Positions 1-9,065 are shown, numbered from the stretch's first letter. The stretch is 64,000 nt of DNA from Mesorhizobium sp. CA8 (GCF_020164955.1 NZ_JAIUHG010000023.1:50309-114308); one strand, 5' to 3'. Program-made: numbers and translations. Notes: generated from the sequence alone by a model not told the origin.

Positions 1-1
1 C

Positions 2-1318
2 ACCCTTTGCTTTGCCCTGTTCTTCCTGCTTTTGCCGGTGCTTGCCGTGCGCGCCGAGATGAACATCCAGGAGGTGAAGTCGAAGAAGGGCGTCACCGCC
101 TGGCTGGTGGAAGACCATTCGATCCCGCTGATTGCGATCCGTTTCGTCTTCGACGGCGGCACGGCGCAGGACCCTGCCGGCAAGGAAGGCCTGGTCAACC
201 TGATGACCGGGCTGTTCGACGAGGGCGCCGGCGGCCTCGACAGCGAGGCCTTCCAGGTGAAGCTCGACGATGCCGGCGCCGAGATGAGTTTTCAGGCCGC
301 CCGCGATGGCACCTATGGCTCGATGCGCATGCTGTCCGAGCAGAAGGACGAGGCTTTTGGCCTGCTGAAGCTCGCGGTGAACAGCCCGCGCTTCGATCAG
401 GCCCCGATCGACCGCATCCGCGCCCAGATACTGTCCGGCATCCTCGCCAATGAGCGGGATCCCAACACGATCGGCCAGCAGCGCTGGCTGCGGGCGATTT
501 ATGGCCAGCATCCCTATGCGCGGCCGGACGAGGGCGACAAGGACAGCCTCGCCACCATCACTGCCGACGACCTCAGGGCCTTCCACAAAGCGAATTTCGC
601 CCGTGGCGGCCTGCATGTGGCGGTGGTGGGCGATATCGACGCCGCCACGTTGAGCGGCAGGCTGGACGAGGTGTTCGGCGACCTGCCGGCCAGGCAGACG
701 CTGGCGCCGGTTGCCGACGTCAAGCCCAAGCTCGGCCAGCAGCTCGAAGTGAATTACGACTTGCCGCAGACTTCCCTGCAGCTTGCCTGGCCGGGCGTGA
801 AGCGCAGCGATCCCGATTTCTATGCCGCCGTGCTGATGAACGAGATTCTCGGCGGCTCGACATTCACCTCGCGGCTTTACGAGCAGGTGCGCGAGAAGCG
901 CGGCCTTGCCTATAGCGTCAGCTCCGATCTCGTCGATCACGAGCATTCTAATGCGCTGCTGGTGACGACGGCGACGCGTTCGGACCGCGCGGCCGAAACG
1001 CTTGCCATCGTGCGCCAGGTGGTGAAGGACATGGCCGAGAACGGCCCGACCGAGGAGGAGCTCGCGGCGACCAAGAAATACACGGTCGGCGCCTACGCCA
1101 TCAACAATCTGGATTCCTCCAGTTCCATCGCCACGACGCTGGTGGAGCTGCAGATCGATCATCTCGGCATCGACTACATCAAGCGGCGCGCGGCTCTCAT
1201 CAACGCGGTGACGCTGGCCGACGTCAAGGCGGCGGCGAAGAAGCTCCTGTCGTCCGACCCCGCGGTGATGGTCATCGGGCCGCCGCTGGTTCAGGTGGCG
1301 GGAGGCCGCAAGGGATGA
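2..1318 (+). CDS. M16 peptidase family protein, non-catalytic subunit type (5' end outside window)
   Basis: A pitrilysin/insulinase-family (M16) periplasmic protein of about 430 residues. The reading frame is open to the left edge and the first visible residues form the hydrophobic end of a signal peptide (...FFLLLPVLAVRA before EMNIQEV), so the true start lies outside the window. The zinc motif HxxEH expected after the first beta strand is absent: the equivalent stretch reads GLVNLMTGLFDEG. The C-terminal domain keeps the conserved REKRGLAYS substrate-binding segment. In alphaproteobacteria such a protein usually follows a catalytic M16 gene and forms a heterodimer with it; that partner would lie upstream, which is inference. 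The stop overlaps the start of the next gene by 4 bp. Confidence 0.85.
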   Translation, partial: TLCFALFFLLLPVLAVRAEMNIQEVKSKKGVTAWLVEDHSIPLIAIRFVFDGGTAQDPAGKEGLVNLMTGLFDEGAGGLDSEAFQVKLDDAGAEMSFQAARDGTYGSMRMLSEQKDEAFGLLKLAVNSPRFDQAPIDRIRAQILSGILANERDPNTIGQQRWLRAIYGQHPYARPDEGDKDSLATITADDLRAFHKANFARGGLHVAVVGDIDAATLSGRLDEVFGDLPARQTLAPVADVKPKLGQQLEVNYDLPQTSLQLAWPGVKRSDPDFYAAVLMNEILGGSTFTSRLYEQVREKRGLAYSVSSDLVDHEHSNALLVTTATRSDRAAETLAIVRQVVKDMAENGPTEEELAATKKYTVGAYAINNLDSSSSIATTLVELQIDHLGIDYIKRRAALINAVTLADVKAAAKKLLSSDPAVMVIGPPLVQVAGGRKG

Positions 1319-2169
1319 GCCCGACCTTCGGGGTGGCCTTCGGCGGCGGTGGCGCGCGCGGTCTTGCGCATATCCATATCATCGAGGCTCTCGACGAGCT
1401 TGGCATCACACCGGCGGCGATTGCCGGCTCGTCGATCGGCGCCATCATGGGTGCCGGCATGGCGTCGGGCATGAAGGGTGCCGAGATTCACGATTACGCC
1501 CGGTCGATCCTAGGTAGCCGGGCCGAAGTGGCGGCGCGCATGTGGCGCTCGCGGCCGGGCACGATCGCCGAGGCCATGCAGGGCGGCATCCGCGTCAGCC
1601 AGTTCAACATCGAGCGCATCCTGAAGGCTTTCCTGCCCGAGGCGATCCCGCAGACATTCGAGGCGCTGAATATCCCGCTCAAGGTGACGGCGACCGACTA
1701 TTTCGGCCACAGCCTTGCGGTGTTTACCGAAGGCGACCTGCATTCGGCGCTTGCCGCATCGGCGGCCATCCCGGCGGTCTTCCGTCCGGTGACGCGCGAG
1801 GGCCGCGTGCTGATTGATGGCGGCATCTACAACCCCGTGCCTTTCGACCTCATCGAGGACGACGCCGACATCATCATCGCCGTCGATGTCGTCGGCGCGC
1901 CGAGCGAGGCCGAGCGCAGGCATCCGACCACCGTCGACCTGATGTATGGCGCCACGCAATTGATGATGCAGTCGATCATCGCCAACAAGCTCAGGCAGCA
2001 CCCGCCGGATATTCTGATCCGGCCGAATGTCTCGAAATACCGCGTGCTCGAATTCCTCAAGATCGAGGCGCTGATGGCCGAGACGGCGGAGATCAAGGAC
2101 GAACTGAAGCGCGCCGTCGAGAAGGCCGTGGAAGCGCATGACGGCAGGCGGGGCGAGAAGGTGGTCTGA
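1315..2169 (+). CDS. Patatin-like phospholipase, RssA/YchK type
   Basis: A 284-residue serine lipid hydrolase. It shows the complete patatin signature: glycine-rich oxyanion loop GGGGARG near residue 10, nucleophile elbow GSSIG near residue 40, and the catalytic Asp in DGGIYNPVP near residue 168. There is no signal peptide, so it is probably cytoplasmic or membrane-associated. The start codon overlaps the stop of the M16 gene (ATGA), implying translational coupling. The substrate cannot be told from sequence; the RssA family acts on lysophospholipid or phospholipid acyl esters. Confidence 0.88.
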   Translation: MSPTFGVAFGGGGARGLAHIHIIEALDELGITPAAIAGSSIGAIMGAGMASGMKGAEIHDYARSILGSRAEVAARMWRSRPGTIAEAMQGGIRVSQFNIERILKAFLPEAIPQTFEALNIPLKVTATDYFGHSLAVFTEGDLHSALAASAAIPAVFRPVTREGRVLIDGGIYNPVPFDLIEDDADIIIAVDVVGAPSEAERRHPTTVDLMYGATQLMMQSIIANKLRQHPPDILIRPNVSKYRVLEFLKIEALMAETAEIKDELKRAVEKAVEAHDGRRGEKVV

Positions 2170-2283
2170 GCGAGCCAGCTCCGTCCGATTCGCGCCGCCG
2201 TAGCCAATCTCCGTTGTTGGCCAGTCTCATCGTGCAAGCCGCGCTCACACCCCAAGCCATTGCCGAACAAAAAAGCCACCACA

Positions 2284-2315
2284 GTGAACTGACCGCTTTC
2301 GGGGAGTCAGTTCAC
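2284..2315 (-). terminator. Perfect 10-bp hairpin between convergent genes
   Basis: GTGAACTGAC (2284-2293) is perfectly complementary to GTCAGTTCAC (2306-2315) across a 12-nt loop. It sits in the gap between the patatin gene and the convergent porin gene. Read on the minus strand it is followed within about 8 nt by a run of six T, fitting an intrinsic terminator for the porin gene; read on the plus strand there is no T tract. Confidence 0.55.
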
Positions 2316-2349
2316 CATGTCGCGGCTTTGTGTCCTGTCCGCTAGCTGA

Positions 2350-2997
2350 TCAGAACTTGTAGTTCAGACCGACGCGAACGGTATGGAAGGGCACTTTGAC
2401 GTCCGCATCTGGCCCTGGCCCTGGGAGATCGAACGTCGCTTTACCCAGGTCTGTGTAAAGATACTCAGACTTGAGCGACCAATTCGTGTTGATGGCGTAT
2501 TCAGCGCCCGCACCAACGGTCCAGCCGACCCTGGTCTTGGAAGAGTCGATCCCTGGGAAAGAGATCTTTTCGTGACCGTAGGCCAAGCCGCCAGTGCCAT
2601 AGACCAGGAAGCGATCGACGGGCGTATAGCCAATGCGAGCACGCACCGTGCCGAACCAATCAACCTTTGTTTCCAGAGAGGGGCCGCCGACCGATAGCTC
2701 GCCCTTAACGTCGGAACCCTGGAAGTCGGTCTCTACGCCGTAGACGAATTGGCCAACCTGCCAGTTGTAACCGGCCTGAATGCCTCCCAGGAAACCACTC
2801 GCGCTGAGGTCGAAACCACCAGGGCCGCCGTCGGAAGGATCAAGACTGAACGTGCCAAATCCGCCGCCGGCGTTCACGCCGATATATGCGCCGGTCCAGT
2901 CATAGGAAGCAGCAACCGGTGCCTCCTGCAATACATCAGCCGCATAGGCGGTGCCGGTAGCTAGGACGAGAGCGGTTGCAAGAAGAAGCTGTTTCAC
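2350..2997 (-). CDS. Outer-membrane beta-barrel protein, Omp25/Omp31-like porin family
   Basis: A 215-residue protein with a signal peptide (MKQLLLATALVLATGTAYA, then AD), the motif SYDWTGAYIGVNAGGGFG typical of rhizobial/brucella Omp25-Omp31 proteins, alternating amphipathic strands, and a terminal aromatic residue (LNYKF) as used for BAM-dependent insertion. Start is GTG at 2997 with an AAAGGG ribosome site 7 nt upstream. It is monocistronic, convergent with the patatin gene, and has a hairpin downstream. Predicted to be a small eight-stranded outer-membrane barrel; whether it has a pore function cannot be told. Confidence 0.88.
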   Translation of the reverse strand: MKQLLLATALVLATGTAYAADVLQEAPVAASYDWTGAYIGVNAGGGFGTFSLDPSDGGPGGFDLSASGFLGGIQAGYNWQVGQFVYGVETDFQGSDVKGELSVGGPSLETKVDWFGTVRARIGYTPVDRFLVYGTGGLAYGHEKISFPGIDSSKTRVGWTVGAGAEYAINTNWSLKSEYLYTDLGKATFDLPGPGPDADVKVPFHTVRVGLNYKF

Positions 2998-3353
2998 GGG
3001 AAGGCCCTTTCATTGTCAAAACTGGAAGGGCTTGACCGCCGGATTCCCTGCGACACGCCCCAACAAACCTCTCGGTCTGTTTCCATGCTAGGTCGGATGA
3101 TGCCCCCCACAAGGGCCTACTTACCACCTAAGCGCGAGTAACCTTGCCGCCGAACTCGGCCTGTTGTCAATCTTGCCAATTCGAAGGAGGGAGCATTTTT
3201 TTCAGGAGATGCGAGAAAGCCACACGTCCTCATGCCGATGGCCCTCAGCTCCGCGAGCCGGTCGGCGGACAAAGGTTCTCCGGCTAGACTAAGCACTCGA
3301 TATCAGGCTGTATCAGCTCGGACGTACTTCCAAGCAACACATTGCAGAAGATC
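2998..3353. other. Intergenic region between porin gene and decayed island
   Basis: A 356-bp stretch with no convincing intact gene. The part next to 2998 should hold the porin promoter. On the minus strand, from about 3300 down to about 3130, one frame stays open for some 60 codons and contains a protein-like segment (GEPLSADRLAELRAIGMRT), but it has no recognisable family and no clear start. It could be a gene scrap at the edge of the neighbouring decayed island. Confidence 0.4.
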
Positions 3354-4248
3354 ATGGCATTCGGGGTTTTCATCCACCGTACGGACTCAATCTACGACGA
3401 CAGCCCCGCTGAGCAGTACCAATTCCCTCGCCAGTATCTGCGTCGCGTCGAAGCTTGCGTCGGCGATTGGATCATCTACTACGAGCCCAGCAAGGTGAAC
3501 GATACCCGTGGCTATTTCGCTATTGCCAAAGTCCAACGTGTCATTCCCGACCCCGCAGCGCCAGGCATGTATCTCGCACTGATTGAGCCCGGGACTTATC
3601 TCGATTTCGTCGATCCTGTTCCATTCAACGGGGCCGACGGCTTGGCCGAACGAGGTCTGCTCAATGACGAGGGCAGAATTTCCGGCCGCGCCCAATCCGC
3701 CGTTCGCCCGCTTAGTCCTGCCGACTTCAACCGCATCATCGATCTGGCTTTCGACGCGAGTGAGGTTGTGCTGCCGCGCGTCGATGAAACCGGCGTTGGC
3801 TTTCAGGAGGAGCAGGCGCCATTTCAGTTCGAGCAAAGCCGCGACCGGGTGAACTACATCGGATCGCGGACTCGTGCGGGACCGAATTTTCCGCCGCATC
3901 GTCTTGCGCGCCTACGACGAGCGCTGCGCGATCACAGGGCTGAAGTTGATCAATGGCGGCGGCCGAGCCGAGGTTTCCGCTGCCCATATACGGCCGGTCG
4001 AAAAGAATGGCCCAGATGTAGTCAACAATGGTATCGCGCTGTCCGGCACGGCGCATTGGATGTTCGATCGCGGGTTGATCAGCCTGTCCGATGACCTGGA
4101 AATCCTGATCTCGCGTCAGGTCAATGACGTCGATAGTGTGCACGGCTTCATAAACAAGACGCGCCGCGCGCTTCATCCGCGCCGACCGTCTGAACGCCCG
4201 CATCCTCGGTTCTTGCAATGGCACCGGGAGCATTGTTTTAAGCAGTGA
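3354..4248 (+). pseudogene. HNH endonuclease (putative restriction endonuclease), frameshifted
   Basis: Two overlapping frames together make one protein of about 297 residues. The N-terminal part from ATG 3354 (MAFGVFIHRTDSIYDD...) runs to about 3869. The C-terminal part continues in the +1 frame with RDRIFRRIVLRAYDERC, then AAHIRPV...NNGIAL...HWMFDRG, the H-N-H residues of an HNH nuclease (PF13391-like). Removing one base near 3870 joins the frames as SRLVRDRIFRR, a smooth protein junction, so a 1-bp insertion is the simplest cause. Without correction the first frame runs into unrelated residues to 4094. The N-terminal domain is unidentified. Base composition is lower in GC than flanking genes. 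Confidence 0.75.
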
Positions 4249-4271
4249 GGCTGCGTCTACGCCGGAGGCGT

Positions 4272-5575
4272 TTAAGTGGTCAGGCAGAGGACTACGAAAG
4301 ACGAAAGGGTGCCCCACAACATCTTTAGGTGTTCCGGTGATACATTGAAATTCGACGAATGGACGTAGCGGTTCAGCGTGTCCATCGAGATAAGATTTTC
4401 GCCTTGCCGCAATTTGTTGATGGCGCCGAGATACTTTTTATCGATCATTTTCTTTACGTACATATCGTCGGCAACCTTCGCAGCCTTTCGGGCGAGATTA
4501 TCACTTTCGTTCACTGTCGAGAGCGGCGCTTCCTTGATGTAGTTGTCGACAGACAGCTCAAGCAGGACACGCAGCAGCACCGAAATAGCGTTCGGGTGCT
4601 CCGAAAAATTTAGCTTAAACTGCAATTCTTCCCAGATCTCCCGATGTCGTTGAAGGTGTGCAGCCCATGTGATTGCGTAATTAACGTTGGGAATCAGATG
4701 GGGCCAAGCCACGGCTTTGGGCAGGCCTGGTTTCTGCGATGTGGGGTAGGTTGGCGTCGATGATGAAGGCGGAATCGACTTTGGATTTGATGCAACTGTC
4801 GGGAGAACCCCTTCGCGCTCAAGGTTGTCAACGTACGCAAGTTTAGCCTCTGTGTCCCAAATGTCTTCGAGGGTAACCTTGCGTGTCGCCAAATCATTGG
4901 CGACACGTTCTAAGGCTCGGAGCGTCGCTTGCTCCTCACGAATGAACTCCAATTTTCCTTTGCGAACCGAAATTCCCAGCCGATTTCGCAAAGCCTCAGC
5001 CGAAAGGAGGCGGTTCATATTGGATCGGGGTATCTTCTTGCTAGGCAGCATTTTCGCTGACTTCAGCCTTGCCTCAATCTCTCGGCTACATGGAGTCCAT
5101 TGCCTTTGCCCGTTCGGATGACGAAGTTGTTTTTCATCCGATCGTTCCAGTTGCTTTGCCCGATACCGCCTTGAACGCCCGTGTGGCGACGAAAAAGGAT
5201 GTCATCAACGCGGTCGCGATCAGTTTCGACTCTGCATTCAATCTTGTCAGGAAATTTACCTTTCCATTGCTTGCGCAAATCCGCAAAGAACTGCTGCAAT
5301 TCCACCGTTGGCGCGCGACGCGGCGTAGACAACAATTTTAGGCAGGTGGTGCGTCGATTTCCGTCGGCCACAACGAATTTATCACCATCAGGAAAGACGA
5401 GCGGCGGCTCGAAGACCTCGCCCTTGGCGACGAGGTCTTTTGCCAAGTTGCGCATATGTTGCTCTTGCGACGCGAAAAGCTGCGCGATAGCGGCAGTTTC
5501 GTTTTCGAGCTCACCATGCCGATCGTTCGCACGATTCACGAGTAGCGCACTGAGCGCTATCTTTCGAATAGCCAT
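4272..5575 (-). pseudogene. ParB/Srx-like N-terminal domain protein, frameshifted
   Basis: Read from ATG 5575, a ParB-like domain appears (VVADGNRRTTCLKLL, the GNRR box of ParB/Srx folds) and runs to NGLHVAER before a premature stop at 5063. The next frame opens as IEARLKSAKMLPSKK and continues to 4272 with a helical C-terminal half (SEHPNAISVLLRVLLELSVDNYI). Adding one base near 5085 fuses them into one protein of about 430 residues, so a 1-bp deletion is likely. The family resembles standalone ParB-domain proteins of mobile or defence regions rather than chromosomal ParB. It is divergent from the HEPN-like gene, with a shared 106-bp promoter gap. Confidence 0.7.
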
Positions 5576-5681
5576 TTACCCCTCCGCCGAGACCGCCACA
5601 AAATACACTCAGATTCGTCGCCCAAGCCAAGGTCTCTTAACGGAAGCTATAGTGCCGCGACAAAATAGGAAAACAATAAAC

Positions 5682-6528
5682 ATGGCAGATTTCAACGCGA
5701 TTGATTCCGACTCAATCAAGCCGAAGCGGGTACGCTCAACTGCGCTCGTTCGACATATTTTGAAGTCGGACGACCACCCATTCATAGGTCGTGTTTACGA
5801 TCTCAGCACTGTCGGAATGAATTTCGACAACTGGGACGAGGTTAACAAGCATCCCGACTGCAAGTACGCGCTCGAAGCGAATGAAGTGTTACACACTCTG
5901 GTGTCTCGCGTTGAGTCACTCAACCTAGCTGGCAGCCTGTTGTGGCCAAAGCCGTTCCAACTAATTTTCGCGAATTTATCGTATCCCGCTATGAGTGGCT
6001 CACAGTAGCTCTCGATGTGTTTCTTATGCGGTACATTCAGTTGTCGACTGCGCGCTTCTCCTGACCAACCAGGTTCTTCAGTGTGGTATCAGGGAAAGAA
6101 ATTGCACGGTTGAGGCTTTACGCAAGAAAGGTGCAAGCCCGGCCGTAGTCGCGATCTTGGATGATCTGTTAGCTGATCAGGGGCAGCTAAGGGCTGAGCG
6201 GAACTCTCGTATGCATCAGGGGCTCGAGCGCGGTTTCACCCAAGACGATGCGACGTTTCGGATGGCTGCGCTTTTCGAGCATAGATACGGTGGTATCAAA
6301 GGCCAGGACCAGTTTGGCCGGCGGATCAACGTCGCTCGGTTCTTTAGAGAGGCTCTTGTTGAAGTTCAACGTGATTTCAATCGCGCAACACAGCGACTCG
6401 TTCGTTTGCTCAATAGTCTCTACAATCAGCTTTGGGAGCAATTTGAAGCACGTTTTGTGCCGCTAATCCGAGCTGCCACTCACGGCTTTAATGTCGGGGC
6501 ACAAAACAGTTCTCGTTCGCGCTGTTGA
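5682..6528 (+). pseudogene. HEPN-like (Cthe_2314-type) protein, two frameshifts
   Basis: Starting at ATG 5682 (MADFNAIDSDSIKPKR), the frame runs to WPKPFQL near 5963. A second frame carries FREFIVSRYEWLTVALDVFLMRYI (about 5966-6034), and a third carries VVDCALLLTNQ... to the stop at 6528. Two 1-bp deletions, near 5963 and 6036, explain this. The assembled protein of about 280 residues contains RNSRMH, matching the R-x4-H motif of HEPN ribonuclease-fold domains, within a segment I recognise as Cthe_2314-HEPN-like. As it stands the gene cannot make a full product. Family assignment is from memory of motifs, not from a search. Confidence 0.65.
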
Positions 6529-6586
6529 AACGATCGGCGCGCCTATCCCCCTTGCCAACCCGGCCACCTTCCCCTAATCTCCCTCT

Positions 6587-6603
6587 GAGAAAACCTTTTC
6601 CCA
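6587..6603. promoter_or_regulatory. LacI-type operator candidate, copy 1
   Basis: The 17-bp sequence GAGAAAACCTTTTCCCA occurs here and again, identically, 68 bp downstream. Its core GAAAA-CC-TTTTC is an inverted repeat apart from the central CC, as in LacI-family operators. It lies 91 bp before the LacI-family gene start. Confidence 0.6.
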
Positions 6604-6654
6604 ACCCGCTCCGCGCCCGCTGACCTCACCCGTTATCAACGCGCAGGGCGGCAA

Positions 6655-6671
6655 GAGAAAACCTTTTCCCA
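6655..6671. promoter_or_regulatory. LacI-type operator candidate, copy 2
   Basis: This is the second identical 17-bp copy (GAGAAAACCTTTTCCCA), ending 23 bp before the LacI-family start codon. Two spaced copies suggest autoregulation by a dimeric or looping repressor. No copy was seen in front of the ABC transporter genes. Confidence 0.6.
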
Positions 6672-6693
6672 GCTAGGGGAATTCGCCGCGCCC

Positions 6694-7743
6694 ATGCCTT
6701 CAGACGCCGAGCCAGCGCCAGTTTCCGCCAAGCCGCCGGTCACCCTGCGCGAGGTCGCCGCCGCGGCCGGCGTCAGCGTGGCCACGGCGTCCAAGGCGCT
6801 GAACGGGCAGGGGCGCATGACGGCGGAGACGCGCGAGCGCATCCGCGAGACGGCGCGGCTGCTTGGCTTCCGGCCGAACAGCCTGGCGCAGAGTCTCTTG
6901 CGAAAACGCTCCTTCACCGTCGGGCTGCTCACCAACGATACATATGGCCGCTTCTCGCTGCCGCTGATGGCGGGCGTTTCGGATGCGCTGGTCGACAAGG
7001 GCGTCTCGGTGTTCCTGTGCAATGTCGAGGACGACCAGCGGCTCGGCCAACTGCATGTCGAGGCCATGCTCGACAAACGCGTCGACGGCATCGTTGCAAC
7101 CGGAAAACGCATCGATCGCCATCTGCCGGTCGATCTCTCCAACCTGCGCATCCCGGTCGTCTACGCCTTCACCCAGCCGGATCCCGGCGCGGTCGGCCTG
7201 GTCTCCGACGACGCCGGCGGCGCGCGGCTGGCGGTCGAGCATTTTTTGCGGCTCGGGCGCCGGCGCATCGCCCATGTCAGCGGCCCGGCGAGCTTCGCCG
7301 TGGTGCATGCGCGGGCAGGGGCCTACCGCGACGTCCTGAGGGAGAATGGCTTGGTCGCAGCCGAGCCGCTGCTCGGCGCCTGGTCCGAAGCCTGGGGCCA
7401 CGATGCGGTGGCAAAACTGTTCGACAAGGCGGGCAGGGAAGGATGGCCGGACGCCGTCTTCTGCGGCAACGACCAGATCGCCCGCGGCGTCATTGACGCG
7501 CTGCGCGAACGCGGCATTAGCGTGCCCGACGATGTCGGCGTCATCGGCTTCGACAATTGGGAGATCGTGGCCGAGGCGACGCGCCCGCCGCTGACCTCGA
7601 TCGACATGAACCTGGCAAGCCTCGGCCGCGACGCCGGGCTCGCCCTGCTTTCGCTCGTCGACGGCCGGCCGGCCGCGCCGGGCGTCAGGAAACTGCCGTG
7701 CCGGCTGGTGGTGCGTCAGTCATGCGGCAGTCCACCGGGATGA
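6694..7743 (+). CDS. LacI-family transcriptional regulator of the arabinoside-type uptake operon
   Basis: A 349-residue repressor. The N-terminal helix-turn-helix reads TLREVAAAAGVSVATASKALNG (about residues 17-38), with the hinge NSLAQSLLRKRS, followed by a periplasmic-binding-protein-like sensor domain (VGLLTNDTYGRFSLPLMAGV ... GVIGFDNWEIVAEATRPPLTSIDM). It directly precedes the sugar ABC transporter and GH127 genes in the same direction, so the inducer is likely a sugar taken up or released by that system, possibly L-arabinose or an arabinoside (inference). Two identical operator-like repeats lie upstream. Confidence 0.9.
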   Translation: MPSDAEPAPVSAKPPVTLREVAAAAGVSVATASKALNGQGRMTAETRERIRETARLLGFRPNSLAQSLLRKRSFTVGLLTNDTYGRFSLPLMAGVSDALVDKGVSVFLCNVEDDQRLGQLHVEAMLDKRVDGIVATGKRIDRHLPVDLSNLRIPVVYAFTQPDPGAVGLVSDDAGGARLAVEHFLRLGRRRIAHVSGPASFAVVHARAGAYRDVLRENGLVAAEPLLGAWSEAWGHDAVAKLFDKAGREGWPDAVFCGNDQIARGVIDALRERGISVPDDVGVIGFDNWEIVAEATRPPLTSIDMNLASLGRDAGLALLSLVDGRPAAPGVRKLPCRLVVRQSCGSPPG

Positions 7744-7817
7744 AGCAACAAGGCTACGCGCCCGGATCCATTGGGCGGCGTGGCCAAACAGGGAGGAGAA
7801 CCATGAGGAGGAGTAAA

Positions 7818-9065
7818 ATGAAGACCATGTTTGCCAAGCTGGCTTTGGCCGCGGCCGTCATAGGCGGCGGCCTGCAGGCGGCGTCCGCCGAGACCGCCAA
7901 CATCTGGGTGCGCGCCGACGGCTCGAACTTCATGCCGCGCATCGTCGACGCCTTCAACAAGGCGCACAAGGACCAGATCAAGCTCGACATCATTCCCAAT
8001 GCCGAGATCATCCCGAAATATGGCGCGGCCGCCGCCGGCGGCACCGCGCCCGACGCGCTCTCGCTCGACCTGATCTACACGCCGTCCTTCGCCGCCGCCG
8101 GCCAGTTGGAGGACATCACCGACTGGGCGAAATCCTTGCCCTATTTCGCCAGCCTCTCGCCGGCGCATGTGAAGACCGGTACCTATAAGGACCGCATCTA
8201 CGGCCTGCCGTTCTCGGCCGACGCTTCGGTGCTGATCTGGAACAAGAAGCTGTTCAAGCAGGCGGGGCTCGACCCCGAGAAGGGGCCGACCAACTGGGCC
8301 GAGATCGAGGCCGATGCCGAAAAGGTCAACGCGCTCGGCGGCGACATCAAGGGCTTCTACTTTTCCGGCAATTGCGGCGGCTGCAACATCTTCACCTTCA
8401 CGCCGCTGATCTGGGCCTCGGGCGGGGATATCCTGTCCGAGGACGGCTCGAAGGCGACGCTCGACAGCCCGCAGCTGCGCGGCGCGATCGACCTCTACCG
8501 TTCGATGGTCAAGAAGGGGCTGGTGCCCGAGGGCGCGCAGACCGATACCGGCGCCAACTTCTTTGCCGCCTTCGCCGGCGGCAAGATCGGCATCTCGCCG
8601 TCCGGCGCCTTCGCCATCGGCGCGCTCAACACGCAGTATCCGGAGGTCGACTACGGCATCACCTTCCTGCCGGGCAAGGATGGCGGCTGGTCGTCCTTCG
8701 CTGGCGGCGACAATTTCGTCGTCACTAAGGGCACCAAGAAGATTGCCGTGGTGAAGGAGTTTTTGGACTTCGCCTATTCGCTGGAGGGCCAGACCATCCT
8801 CGCCAAATATGGCAGCCTGCCGGTACGCAACGACATCGCCAAGGACGCGCTGAAGGATCTCGACCCGCGCTACCAGGTGGCGGCCGAGGCGATGGCCAAG
8901 GGCAAGACGCCTTATTCGGTGGTGTTCAATGACTTGATCAACTCGGCCAACGGTCCCTGGACGCAGATGATCAACGAGGTGTTCTTCGGCGACGACGTCG
9001 ACGGCGCCATCAAGAACGCGCAGGAGACGATGCAGTCGATCATCGACCAGGCGCCGAACAAGTAG
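7818..9065 (+). CDS. CUT1 sugar ABC transporter substrate-binding protein
   Basis: A family-1 extracellular solute-binding protein of 415 residues. It has a signal peptide (MKTMFAKLALAAAVIGGGL... cleaved after AASA), mature start ETANIWVRADG, and typical SBP motifs (GLPFSADASVLIWNKKLFKQAG; PSGAFAIGALN). ATG 7818 has a perfect AGGAGG six bases upstream and gives the best signal peptide; ATG 7803, in frame with GGAGG upstream, is an alternative adding five residues. It is followed by two permease genes and a GH127 hydrolase, pointing to an oligosaccharide or glycoside ligand. Confidence 0.9.
   Translation: MKTMFAKLALAAAVIGGGLQAASAETANIWVRADGSNFMPRIVDAFNKAHKDQIKLDIIPNAEIIPKYGAAAAGGTAPDALSLDLIYTPSFAAAGQLEDITDWAKSLPYFASLSPAHVKTGTYKDRIYGLPFSADASVLIWNKKLFKQAGLDPEKGPTNWAEIEADAEKVNALGGDIKGFYFSGNCGGCNIFTFTPLIWASGGDILSEDGSKATLDSPQLRGAIDLYRSMVKKGLVPEGAQTDTGANFFAAFAGGKIGISPSGAFAIGALNTQYPEVDYGITFLPGKDGGWSSFAGGDNFVVTKGTKKIAVVKEFLDFAYSLEGQTILAKYGSLPVRNDIAKDALKDLDPRYQVAAEAMAKGKTPYSVVFNDLINSANGPWTQMINEVFFGDDVDGAIKNAQETMQSIIDQAPNK

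Noticed and set aside
4259..4271. Terminator between HNH and ParB-like pseudogenes
   Set aside because: ACGCC-GGA-GGCGT can form a tiny hairpin, but the 5-bp stem with a 3-nt loop and no T tract is too weak.
7557..7817. Extended N-terminus of the CUT1 binding protein into the LacI gene
   Set aside because: The frame is open but no signal peptide or ribosome site supports it; ATG 7818 has AGGAGG upstream and gives a normal secretion signal.
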